Shown here: positions 16,686-23,391 of the stretch, one piece after another
Numbering within the stretch: the first letter of the stretch is position 1
How the letters are laid out: every line of letters starts with the position of its first letter
Assembly: GCF_012849375.1 (NCBI RefSeq)
Contig: NZ_CP051684.1
Location: 3,906,001-3,970,000, forward strand
Origin: Duganella dendranthematis
Lineage (GTDB): Bacteria > Pseudomonadota > Gammaproteobacteria > Burkholderiales > Burkholderiaceae_D
Reading direction: 5' to 3'
DNA: 64,000 nucleotides
Program-made: the position numbers and the translations under genes
Notes under the pieces: generated by a model
Seen by the model: only the letters and a program-made list of their open reading frames with translations
Database searches by the model: none
What the model was told of the DNA's origin: nothing

Positions 16686-16833
16686 TTTTTTCCTCTTTGG
16701 TGGGCACGCAGGGACAATCCCTATATGCACGATAATAGTGACTGGATGATATCAAAATTTCCAAAGGGAAATGTAACCAAATGTCACACTATTATGCAAA
16801 AAAATGTCCGCATTTGCGGACAGGAGGGGTACT

Positions 16834-17550
16834 TCAGCGTCGCCGTGCTTTACGGCGATGCTCTGCCATGACACCGATAATTCTTAATTGTTCAGTATCG
16901 CTGCGCAACGTGGGATAGTCATCATTAAGGGGCGCGAGTTCAAAAACCTCCTTGCCGTCCTTGTCGATCCCGCGAGGTCGGTACTTCTTGAAAGTTGCCT
17001 CTTCGCGGCCGTTTTTAGCAGCGACATATTCGCCTGGCCTTGGCTCCCATTCTGGTTCGATTACCACAATGTCGCCGGGCATAAACTCCGGGGACATGGA
17101 GTGTCCTTCTATCACAAGGGCAAATGCCCATTGCGAGTAAGTCTCGTCGGTGAAGATGGCGGCGAAGCCGTCGCCCACCTCATACGGTTGAGTTATTTCC
17201 TTCAAAGCACCTGCCTGTATCGCCGAAATTACGGGTATTACCCTTTTTCCTAACGCGGCCGCTGCCACGTTGATGTCGAATTCCTCTTTCCGCTCAGAAA
17301 GAGGCGGTAATTTACCACTAATTACTTCGGGCGTGGACTCCACTTTGTCGAGCGACAGTGGAGCTAGTCCCGCTGCCTTTTCCATGGCTCTTGCGGCCTT
17401 TTCACCGAAATTTTTGCCTCCTCGATATTTTTCCGATAGCACTTGCGACAGGCGGGCTTCGTCAATGCCGAACTGACGGGCGAACGCCGCGACATTACCT
17501 TCCGTGCAACGGTTGATTTCGGCTCTGAGGTTCTTGCGGCGGATTGAATT
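16834..17550 (-). CDS. Phage repressor, LexA-like S24 family (CI analogue)
   Basis: 238 residues from the ATG at 17550; the frame extends to 17613, but that would cover an operator. An N-terminal HTH-type region ('EGNVAAFARQFGIDEARLSQ') precedes a C-terminal S24 autopeptidase. The latter has the Ala-Gly cleavage site (IQAGAL, about 112-113), nucleophile S151 in EGHSMSPEF and general-base K188 in EATFKKYRP. It should maintain lysogeny and be inactivated by RecA-promoted self-cleavage, linking induction to DNA damage. It is divergent from the Cro-like gene. No ribosome binding site precedes the start, so a leaderless message is possible, as for lambda cI. Confidence 0.88.
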   Translation of the reverse strand, partial: NSIRRKNLRAEINRCTEGNVAAFARQFGIDEARLSQVLSEKYRGGKNFGEKAARAMEKAAGLAPLSLDKVESTPEVISGKLPPLSERKEEFDINVAAAALGKRVIPVISAIQAGALKEITQPYEVGDGFAAIFTDETYSQWAFALVIEGHSMSPEFMPGDIVVIEPEWEPRPGEYVAAKNGREEATFKKYRPRGIDKDGKEVFELAPLNDDYPTLRSDTEQLRIIGVMAEHRRKARRR

Positions 17551-17579
17551 CATGTCCATGTCGGGATTAAAAACGAAAT

Positions 17580-17634
17580 TTAGCATTTGCGACACTATCA
17601 GTTGCTTGACCATATACCTATCAGTTGCTAAAGT
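17580..17634 (+). promoter_or_regulatory. Early rightward promoter PR with repressor operators (OR)
   Basis: -35 TTGACC (17606-17611), 17-bp spacer and -10 TAAAGT (17629-17634). Operators CTATCAGTTGCTTG (17595-17608) and CTATCAGTTGCTAA (17618-17631) are 23 bp apart centre to centre and cover the -35 and -10. A weaker site (TTAGCATTTGCGAC, 17580-17593) lies toward the repressor gene. The +1 expected from the -10 falls at or next to the ATG at 17641. Confidence 0.65.
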
Positions 17635-17640
17635 TGCGGC

Positions 17641-17946
17641 ATGAAAAAACTTCTCGACTATCTAAACAAAATGCCGGTAGCTGATCAGGAAAGTTTTGCA
17701 AAGCGATGCTCAACTACAGTCGGCTACCTTCGTCAGATCGCTTACGGACATCGTGAGTGTCAACCTGCGCTCGCTATAAACATAGAGCGTGAATCACAGC
17801 GCGCCTTGCTGTGTGAAGAACTTTGCCCGCTCGGCGTTGATTGGGCGTACATCCGCGCAGAGCGCCGTCAAGGTCGTGAGCGGCGAACGGTCCCGGAACG
17901 GCGGATGCCAGCTGTTGGCGAGAAAAGCGGAACGGGCACGAGCTAA
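17641..17946 (+). CDS. Cro/YdaS-type small DNA-binding protein
   Basis: 101 residues. The N-terminal 'MKKLLDYLNKMPVADQESFAKRCSTTVGYLRQIAYGHRECQPALAINIERES ... LCPLGVDWAYIR' pattern is that of YdaS/Cro-like proteins, found opposite S24 repressors in beta-proteobacterial prophages. The basic C-terminal tail is low-complexity. As first gene of the rightward operon it should repress the repressor gene during lytic growth. Its ATG lies 6 nt after the -10 box and has no ribosome binding site, implying a leaderless mRNA. Confidence 0.75.
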   Translation: MKKLLDYLNKMPVADQESFAKRCSTTVGYLRQIAYGHRECQPALAINIERESQRALLCEELCPLGVDWAYIRAERRQGRERRTVPERRMPAVGEKSGTGTS

Positions 17947-18050
17947 AGCCGTGCCCGCATCAGCAGGGATTCAGGTCGCTGTGCAGCTGACGTACTTGAG
18001 ACTTTAATCCTCATAAGATTTTTTTGAAACCATAATTTTTTGGAAATTGT

Positions 18051-18539
18051 ATGGATCTCCGTAAAGCAGTAGTGAAGATGGTGAATTCCGTGAATGGAGG
18101 GTGGACGGTCGTCGCCGCCCACTTGGGCATGACGGAAAACGCCTTGCGTAACCGCGTGTATGAAACAAAGGGGCAGCAACTGTCTGATAACGACAAGCTA
18201 GCATTGCAGGACTTGTCCGGGACCACACATTTCGTTGAGGCCTTTGCCGCTGCAAGCGGCGGCACCTTCGTGCGCTTGCCCGATATGGGTAAGCTGGAGC
18301 ACGACTCTGTGCATGTGATGTTTAACCAGATGTACTCGCAGCTGGGGGAGCATTTCAAGCTCTTTATGGCAGCTGTAGAAGATGGCGTGATCGACTCAGC
18401 TGAACGAAAAGATATTCAGGCCCACGGCGCGGAACTCCATCGCACGGTGGCGCAATTGCAAGCGCTCATGTTGGGCATGTATAGCCGCGACACTGGCGAA
18501 GTAAAGGTTGGTTCGCACGCGGAGGCGGCCCATGCATAA
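18051..18539 (+). CDS. YmfL/CII-like phage regulatory protein
   Basis: 162 residues. 'MDLRKAVVKMVNSVNGGWTVVAAHLGMTENALRNRVYETKGQQLS' and 'LQDLSGTTHFVEAFAAASGGTFVRLP' match the YmfL family of putative phage regulators (HTH N-terminus). It sits second in the rightward operon, the position of lambda cII. A C-terminal helical region may mediate oligomers. Regulation of the lysis-lysogeny choice is inferred from position. Confidence 0.75.
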   Translation: MDLRKAVVKMVNSVNGGWTVVAAHLGMTENALRNRVYETKGQQLSDNDKLALQDLSGTTHFVEAFAAASGGTFVRLPDMGKLEHDSVHVMFNQMYSQLGEHFKLFMAAVEDGVIDSAERKDIQAHGAELHRTVAQLQALMLGMYSRDTGEVKVGSHAEAAHA

Positions 18540-18975
18540 CTTCGAACTTCCACGCCGCAGCAGCACGCCTTTCCTGTTCCTGCGCGCACTACACAATATT
18601 GGCAGCGAAGCCTCGGTGCAGGATCTGATGCGCGTGCGTAACTGGCGTGGCAAGGCCGACGCTTTCCGCGTGGACGTGGTCGAGCGCCTGAAGCGCTGCC
18701 GCCTGATCGATGTCACCGGCGATTGGTTGGTCCTGACCAAGCAGGGCCTGGACTATTTGGGCGTGGCGCCAGTCGTATCCGGCCCACCGCCTGAGCCAGT
18801 CGGCGCACCGTACGCCGGAACCAAGAACCCCCTGAATCTGTCTCGCCACTGCGCACCGCGGCCTATTCGCGCCGGCGCGCTGGACTATATGAAACTGCCT
18901 TCTCGCATCGGCGTTGAGTCCGTTGCCTACAAAGGGCAGATCGCCGCCAGCGCGATAGCTGGCTCCGTCACATAG
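18532..18975 (+). CDS. Phage early protein, possible winged-helix
   Basis: 147 residues from ATG 18532, which overlaps the upstream stop by 8 bp. The N-terminal ~75 residues ('SEASVQDLMRVRNWRGKADAFRVDVVERLKRCRLIDVTGDWLVLTKQGLDYLG') have the spacing of a winged helix. The rest is proline-rich with 'GTKNPLNLSRHCAPRPIRAG'. It is found before replication genes in related prophages; the role is unknown. Confidence 0.6.
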   Translation: MHNFELPRRSSTPFLFLRALHNIGSEASVQDLMRVRNWRGKADAFRVDVVERLKRCRLIDVTGDWLVLTKQGLDYLGVAPVVSGPPPEPVGAPYAGTKNPLNLSRHCAPRPIRAGALDYMKLPSRIGVESVAYKGQIAASAIAGSVT

Positions 18976-18992
18976 GAATTATCCCTCTCAAT

Positions 18993-20051
18993 ATGAACTA
19001 CTACCCACATCACATCGGTGATTTCAATAGCTCGACCCGGCACCTGACGCGCATGGAGCGCGGCATTTTCCGAGACATGCTTGATCTGTATTACGAGAAG
19101 GAACGCCCATTGCCCGCCGACGAACGAACACTGTTTCGCCGCCTGCTGGTGATTTCGCCCGAAGAAGTCGAGGCAGCGCAGCAAGTGCTGGCCGACTTCT
19201 TTACACTCACGGACGAAGGATGGTTCAACGAGCGCTGCGCAGCGGTCATTGCCGACTACCATGCGAATCTGAAAGCAGCAGCAGCTGGTGGGCGCGCGCG
19301 CGCTTGGGCGGCCGAAGAAAAGCGTCTGCGTGCGGATATCAAGGTTGGTGACATTGTCAGTGCTGAGCGGCGCCTGCTGGAATTTGTAGAGCGCTTCGAT
19401 GACTCGCCTGAAACCGTAGCCATGACCGAACTGCTGGCCAGCTTGAAGCGTCCGCCGCAAACTGGATTCGACTTTGAACCGGTAAAGAACCGCGATGCAA
19501 CCGCGATTGATGCGCGGTACAACCCCGGTTCGGATGTGATCGAACCGCAAGCGAACCGCGATGCAACCGCGATTGATCCGCGTTTATCAAACGCTGAAGC
19601 CAACCAAAACCAAAACCAAAACCATAACCAAAACCAAGTTAACACCCCAACACCGTCAACACAGAGCGAAGACCCCGCGCGCGGGGCGGTGGCCCTCAGC
19701 ATCGAGTTTCGCAAGCACGGCGTGAAAACTCAGCCGGCAGACCCTCGCTTGCTCGAAATGGCTTCGCAGGGAGTCACGGCTGAGACGGTCGCGGCAGCGT
19801 GCGAGGAGGCGAAGCGCACAAAACCGGACGGTTTGAACCTGGGCTACGTCAAGGGCATCTTGGAGCGCTGGTCGCGTGAAGCCGCCACGATCAGCGTGGC
19901 AGGGGCGCGGCCACAGGGCCGGCAGCCCGTAGGCGGTGTAACGGCTGCGCGAGCAGCAACGATTGCAGGATTGACGGGAGGAGGCGTGCATGGTGCAGCC
20001 GGCTACATCATCGACATCGACACACCAACCGCTGCCCATCAGCTGGGTTGA
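18993..20051 (+). CDS. DUF1376 replication protein (lambda O-like position)
   Basis: 352 residues. Residues about 1-80 (MNYYPHHIGDFNSSTRHLTR ... LPADERTLFRRL ... FTLTDEGWFNERC) are a DUF1376 domain, typical of phage replication initiators of the O/DnaT-like class. The middle holds two copies of NRDATAID(A/P)R and an Asn/Gln tract (NQNQNQNHNQNQ). The C-terminal part is helical. The DNA encoding the repeats resembles an origin (19487-19637). It overlaps the P-like gene by 62 bp. Confidence 0.75.
   Translation: MNYYPHHIGDFNSSTRHLTRMERGIFRDMLDLYYEKERPLPADERTLFRRLLVISPEEVEAAQQVLADFFTLTDEGWFNERCAAVIADYHANLKAAAAGGRARAWAAEEKRLRADIKVGDIVSAERRLLEFVERFDDSPETVAMTELLASLKRPPQTGFDFEPVKNRDATAIDARYNPGSDVIEPQANRDATAIDPRLSNAEANQNQNQNHNQNQVNTPTPSTQSEDPARGAVALSIEFRKHGVKTQPADPRLLEMASQGVTAETVAAACEEAKRTKPDGLNLGYVKGILERWSREAATISVAGARPQGRQPVGGVTAARAATIAGLTGGGVHGAAGYIIDIDTPTAAHQLG
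19487..19637. other. Candidate phage replication origin inside the DUF1376 gene
   Basis: Two identical 25-bp repeats (19487-19511 and 19553-19577, ending ...CAACCGCGATTGAT) lie 66 bp apart, each continuing into a near-identical CGCG. They are followed by an A+C-rich, G-poor tract of CCAAAA repeats (about 19600-19637). Iterons plus an easily melted tract within the initiator gene is the layout of lambda ori inside gene O. The alternative is simple protein repeat duplication. Confidence 0.4.
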
Positions 20052-20697
20052 ATCGCTGTTCAAACGCATGTCGTGGGCATACGGCTCCCGATTCGCGGAC
20101 ATGTGGGCAGGTGTCGATCCGGTGGAGTTGAAGCAGTATTGGGCGCATAGGCTGGGTGAACTGTCGAACGCGGAATTGACGACCGGATACCGGATGTTGG
20201 AGTCGCGCGATTGGCCGCCGACGCTGCCGGAATTCATCAAGTTGTGCCGGCCGAATCTCGATCCTGAAGTCGCGTTCTATGAGGCGCTGGAGCAGGGGCG
20301 AAAGCGGGAGTTGGGCAATCCGAATGAGCCAGACGTTTGGTCGCATGCGGCGATTTACTGGGCGTGGGTGAAGATTGGAGCGTTCGCGATAGCGAATCAG
20401 GGGTATCAGGTGCTGCGGCAGCGGTGGATGGAAGTGTTGAGGGAATACGCGGACGATCCGAATTTGCCTCCGGTGCCGGTGAAGCGGCAAGAGCTAGGGG
20501 CGCCTGGCAAGACACGGCTGCAACCTGAGCGGGCGAGAGAGTTGCTGGCGCAGCTGCGCGTCAAGTCGATGCCGATGCGCTCAGGCTTGCGGCAGACGGA
20601 CTGGGCCGATGCCGTGCTGGAGCGGCACGAACGAGGTGAAAACGTCAGCATCGCAGCGCTGGAATTTGCGCAGCAGGCAAAAGGGCTCAGGCCATAA
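19990..20697 (+). CDS. Lambda P-like replication protein (helicase loader candidate)
   Basis: 235 residues. The stretch 'WVESLFKRMSWAYGSRFADMWAGVDPVELKQYWAHRLGELSNAELTTGYRMLESRDWPPTLPEFIKLCRP' has the same layout as the lambda P family (helical N-terminal domain ending LPSPGQFVAWCRE). 'HAAIYWAWVKIGAFAI' parallels the P 'SNAHYWLVTNLY' segment. P-type proteins recruit DnaB to the phage origin. It follows the O-like gene directly. The start is uncertain, since MSWAYG at codon 27 is an alternative. Confidence 0.65.
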   Translation: MVQPATSSTSTHQPLPISWVESLFKRMSWAYGSRFADMWAGVDPVELKQYWAHRLGELSNAELTTGYRMLESRDWPPTLPEFIKLCRPNLDPEVAFYEALEQGRKRELGNPNEPDVWSHAAIYWAWVKIGAFAIANQGYQVLRQRWMEVLREYADDPNLPPVPVKRQELGAPGKTRLQPERARELLAQLRVKSMPMRSGLRQTDWADAVLERHERGENVSIAALEFAQQAKGLRP

Positions 20698-20731
20698 CGA
20701 ATACGAATGAACGGGTTGAAAGGAAGTTGTA

Positions 20732-21229
20732 ATGGGTGCAGTGCTGGAGATTGACGGCTTGGTGTTTGTCGAAGAAAAGGCGGACGTGTTGGGGAAACCT
20801 GTCGCGCCTGTGCGCACGCACGGCCTGCCGCCGATGGCGCAGCGTGAATTTCACGCCCGCATGGAGAACTGGCGTCGCGTGGTGATGGGCGGCGGCGGAT
20901 CATCGGCGGCCGTGTGCGCCAGTTGGGCACGCTGGTATGTCGCGCTTCGCACCTCCGAGGCGCCGCCACATCAGGACGTGCTGGACGAGAAGTACAAGCC
21001 ACCACGTCCGCTGGTTTCGGCCGATGAATTGGATGGTTGGCTCGTTGAGGAGGCTTACCGCAAGCTTGGCGATTTCAACGACCGCATGGCGTTGAAGTGC
21101 CGCCACATTTACGTCTTCGATGACGCAAGAACTCGCACTCGTCTCAAGGGCGTCCGTGGATCGCATGTGCGCCTTGTGATCGCTCGCGCAGAAAATAATT
21201 TGAAAACGATCTTGAAAAGTTTTGAATAG
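20732..21229 (+). CDS. Unknown phage protein in the late-regulator (Q) position
   Basis: 165 residues. It begins 'MGAVLEIDGLVFVEEKADVLGKPV', has a central 'PPMAQREFHARMENWRRVVMGGGG' and ends in a helical basic segment ('RTRLKGVRGSHVRLVIARAENNLKTIL') that could be a sigma-region-4-like HTH. It is the last gene before a terminator and the late region, where lambdoid phages encode antiterminator Q. Assignment as a late regulator is positional. A GGAAGTTGTA ribosome binding site precedes the ATG. Confidence 0.5.
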   Translation: MGAVLEIDGLVFVEEKADVLGKPVAPVRTHGLPPMAQREFHARMENWRRVVMGGGGSSAAVCASWARWYVALRTSEAPPHQDVLDEKYKPPRPLVSADELDGWLVEEAYRKLGDFNDRMALKCRHIYVFDDARTRTRLKGVRGSHVRLVIARAENNLKTILKSFE

Positions 21230-21336
21230 CCGAATACCATTCGGTCTTCAACTTGCCTGCCGGGGTGTCCCGTGCCTACAGCCGATTAGGCGTCTCCTTG
21301 ATGGAGGCGTTTGTTCGTCTGTAGTATGAGACCGAT

Positions 21337-21368
21337 AAAGCCTAGTCAAATATTGACTGGGCTTTTTT
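21337..21368 (+). terminator. Terminator of the rightward early operon
   Basis: AAGCCTAGTCAA pairs with TTGACTGGGCTT (one G-U pair) across a short AT loop, followed by TTTTTT. Confidence 0.8.
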
Positions 21369-21369
21369 C

Positions 21370-21397
21370 TTGATGTTCCGCTTCATGACGATACAAT
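21370..21397 (+). promoter_or_regulatory. Promoter of the isolated gene at 21425
   Basis: -35 TTGATG (21370-21375), 16-bp spacer, -10 TACAAT (21392-21397). A GAGGAA ribosome binding site (21415-21420) follows before the ATG. Confidence 0.6.
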
Positions 21398-21424
21398 CGG
21401 TGTTCTTAATCACCGAGGAAAATC

Positions 21425-21853
21425 ATGGACAAAACCGAATTTGAAGCGCTAAGAAAGCGGGTCGTAAGTCAGGTGAAGCTTGCTCCGCGATATGAAACAA
21501 TGCTCTTGAACGTTCTGGGCAACTTAGTCGGAAGAATGCAGGCTGACGCGGGTGTTGATGACAGGTATATTTCCGCCGATTGGGGAAAGTACGAAAATGG
21601 CGGTTTAGATTTTATTCTGGCATTTAAATTCGATGATATGGAGCTTCAGACCGATCTGCTGCCGTTGAGAGTCGAGGTCGGCATACGTATGCAACTCCTG
21701 CCCCAAGATAAGATCTTGCGATTTAGTTTTAAGAATGAGGTGCGAACAGTCGATCTGCGGTCTGATGAGACTGAGATTTCGCAACCGCTTCAACCAGTAA
21801 TTGATATCGTCGACGAAATAGTGAAGCGTGAGGTTCATGCATTCTTTGTATAG
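21425..21853 (+). CDS. Autonomous 'moron' gene of unknown function
   Basis: 142-residue soluble, acidic protein (MDKTEFEALRKRVVSQVKLA ... IVDEIVKREVHAFFV). No family recognised. It stands between two strong terminators with its own sigma-70-like promoter, so it can be expressed from the repressed prophage independently of the early and late operons. Its codon use is more A+T-rich than the neighbours. This is the classic structure of a phage moron; lysogen-benefit or immunity functions are plausible but unproven. Confidence 0.6.
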   Translation: MDKTEFEALRKRVVSQVKLAPRYETMLLNVLGNLVGRMQADAGVDDRYISADWGKYENGGLDFILAFKFDDMELQTDLLPLRVEVGIRMQLLPQDKILRFSFKNEVRTVDLRSDETEISQPLQPVIDIVDEIVKREVHAFFV

Positions 21854-21881
21854 GTATCCACGGTAAGATGGACTTATATAT

Positions 21882-21908
21882 AGCCCGCGTCTCGCGGGCT
21901 TTTTTTTT
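21882..21908 (+). terminator. Terminator of the moron gene
   Basis: AGCCCGCG/CGCGGGCT stem, three-base loop, nine T residues. Confidence 0.88.
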
Positions 21909-22033
21909 CGGCCGTGGCCATGAGCACGGCGGCGTTGGGCGATAACCTAAAGCGCAAGAATTCTCAATGACGAAAGGTGGTGATCTGTCTCAATCCGCTG
22001 TAAAGCGGTGGATACAAGCTGCGTTTCTCCTTT

Positions 22034-22055
22034 GCCCGGTCCTCCGGGCTTTTTT
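22034..22055 (+). terminator. Terminator just upstream of the late operon
   Basis: GCCCGG/CCGGGC with a TCCT loop and TTTTTT. With the terminator at 21882 it brackets about 125 bp containing no clear gene. It may be an antiterminated leader of the late transcript (tR'-like), with the late promoter upstream. Confidence 0.75.
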
Positions 22056-22064
22056 ATTCCAGTA

Positions 22065-22080
22065 GTGCAGACGTCTGCAC
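22065..22080. repeat. Scattered palindrome copy 3 (start of late operon)
   Basis: GTGCAGACGTCTGCAC in non-coding DNA, ending 10 bp before the first late gene and starting 9 bp after a terminator. Confidence 0.95.
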
Positions 22081-22090
22081 AAGGGTGCGT

Positions 22091-22756
22091 ATGGACATCT
22101 CAGTACAGACAAACTTGCCGCAGATCCAGCGCCAGTTTGGTGCGCTCATCGACAAGCAGTTGCCCTTTGCTACAGCCACGGCACTGACCGCGCTGGGCAA
22201 GCATGTGCAGGCGGACGAGAAGAAGCAATTCAGCCGCGTGCTGGACAGGCCTACGCCGTTCACGCTGAACGCTGTCGGCGTCAAAGCTGCACGCAAGAGC
22301 GATCTGCGCGCAATCGTGTACGTCAAGGATAAAGCCGCCGGGTATCTGGCGCCGTACGAGAGCGGCGACGTCCAGAAGGTCAACGGCCGCGCGGTGCTGA
22401 ACCCGAAAGCGTCGCCGGTCAACCAGTATGGCAACTTGCCCCGCAACCTCATTGCCCGGTTGAAGGGGCGCTCTGATGTGTTCATCGGCCCGGTCAAGAC
22501 CAAGGGCGGCGAGGTAATCAACGGTGTATGGCAGCGCCCGTACATGCGCGGCGGCAGCGGCAAGGTGCGGGGCAATTCAAAGCTTGGTCGTGGCTACAAC
22601 ACTTCCGGCGCGCTCAAGCTGCTGGTGCGCTTCACCGATCCGCAGCAGACCACCAAGCGCCTCGGCTACCGGACGACAGCCAAGACCAGCATCGATAGGA
22701 ACTTTCAGGCCGAATTCACGCGCGCCCTGGCTCGCGCGACTGCGACCGCGCGCTGA
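22091..22756 (+). CDS. First late gene; phage structural-type protein of unknown role
   Basis: 221 residues from ATG 22091 (AAGGG upstream). It is basic, with 'MDISVQTNLPQIQRQFGALIDKQLPFATATALTALGKHVQADEKKQF' and a long beta-rich middle ('VFIGPVKTKGGEVINGVWQRP'). The opening resembles minor tail/head-completion proteins of the HK97 gp10/lambda Z type, but here it lies upstream of the terminase. That would make it transposed relative to lambda. The call is low-confidence; it is clearly coding. Confidence 0.5.
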   Translation: MDISVQTNLPQIQRQFGALIDKQLPFATATALTALGKHVQADEKKQFSRVLDRPTPFTLNAVGVKAARKSDLRAIVYVKDKAAGYLAPYESGDVQKVNGRAVLNPKASPVNQYGNLPRNLIARLKGRSDVFIGPVKTKGGEVINGVWQRPYMRGGSGKVRGNSKLGRGYNTSGALKLLVRFTDPQQTTKRLGYRTTAKTSIDRNFQAEFTRALARATATAR

Positions 22757-22872
22757 GCGAAGGCCGCAACTGCCCAATAGATGTGCAACGGGTCCCTCCT
22801 GGTGGTCTCTGTATCACGGGCATTGCGCGCCGCGATCTCGCGCTACGCCAAAAACTTTTCTAAGGGGGTTGT
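22757..22872. other. Gap upstream of terminase, candidate cos region
   Basis: 116 bp without a gene, directly upstream of the Nu1-like gene where lambda carries cos. It includes a G+C-rich run GCGCGCCGCGATCTCGCGC (about 22826-22844) with partial dyad symmetry, the character of a cosN nick site. A GGGGG run near 22864 lies before the next ATG. Identification as cos is positional only. Confidence 0.3.
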
Positions 22873-23391
22873 ATGGTGGACCTTCAGTCTCCCATGACGC
22901 AGACAGCGTTCGGCCTGTTGGTCGGAATCAGTCAGCAAGCGGTCAGCGACTTGCTGCGCCGCGAGGTGCTGCACGCTGGCGGCACTGGCGAAATCTGGCT
23001 CCATCAGTATTGTGCGCACCTGCGCGAGCAAGCAGCTGGCCGCGCCGCTGCCGGCGAACTGGATCTGGCCGGCGAGCGTGCGCGCCTGGCGCGCGCCCAG
23101 TCCGAACGCATCGAGATGCAGAACGCGGAAACGCGGCGCGAGAGCGCGCCGGTCGTGCTGCTCGAAATCGCGCTGGCGTCGGTCGGCCGGAAAGTCGCGG
23201 CGATCTTGGAGGCGGTCCCGGTGAAGATCAAACGCCGCAGCAAGAACCTGACCGCCGAGGACATCGAAATCATTACCGCCGAAATCAACAAGGCGCGCAA
23301 CATCGCCGCCTCGGCCCAGTTCGACATGGAGGACCCCGATGGATCTAAGCGAGATTCAGAGAGCGATACGGAGCGGCCTGAAGTCGCTTGA
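22873..23391 (+). CDS. Terminase small subunit (Nu1-like)
   Basis: 172 residues. An N-terminal winged-HTH of the Nu1 type ('MTQTAFGLLVGISQQAVSDLLRREVL') is followed by a coiled coil ('LAGERARLARAQSERIEMQNAETR') and a 'SVGRKVAAILEAVPVKIKRR' segment typical of phage Nu1/DUF1441-like proteins. It recognises the packaging site and recruits the large subunit. Its end overlaps the large subunit start by 53 bp. Confidence 0.82.
   Translation: MVDLQSPMTQTAFGLLVGISQQAVSDLLRREVLHAGGTGEIWLHQYCAHLREQAAGRAAAGELDLAGERARLARAQSERIEMQNAETRRESAPVVLLEIALASVGRKVAAILEAVPVKIKRRSKNLTAEDIEIITAEINKARNIAASAQFDMEDPDGSKRDSESDTERPEVA

Noticed and set aside
16834..17613. Repressor start at 17613
   Set aside because: This would place operator OR1 (17595-17608) inside the gene and add a non-homologous leader; the ATG at 17550 keeps the operators intergenic.
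21967..22065. 32-codon ORF in the leader of the late operon
   Set aside because: It reads through a terminator stem, has no ribosome binding site of note and its sequence is not protein-like.
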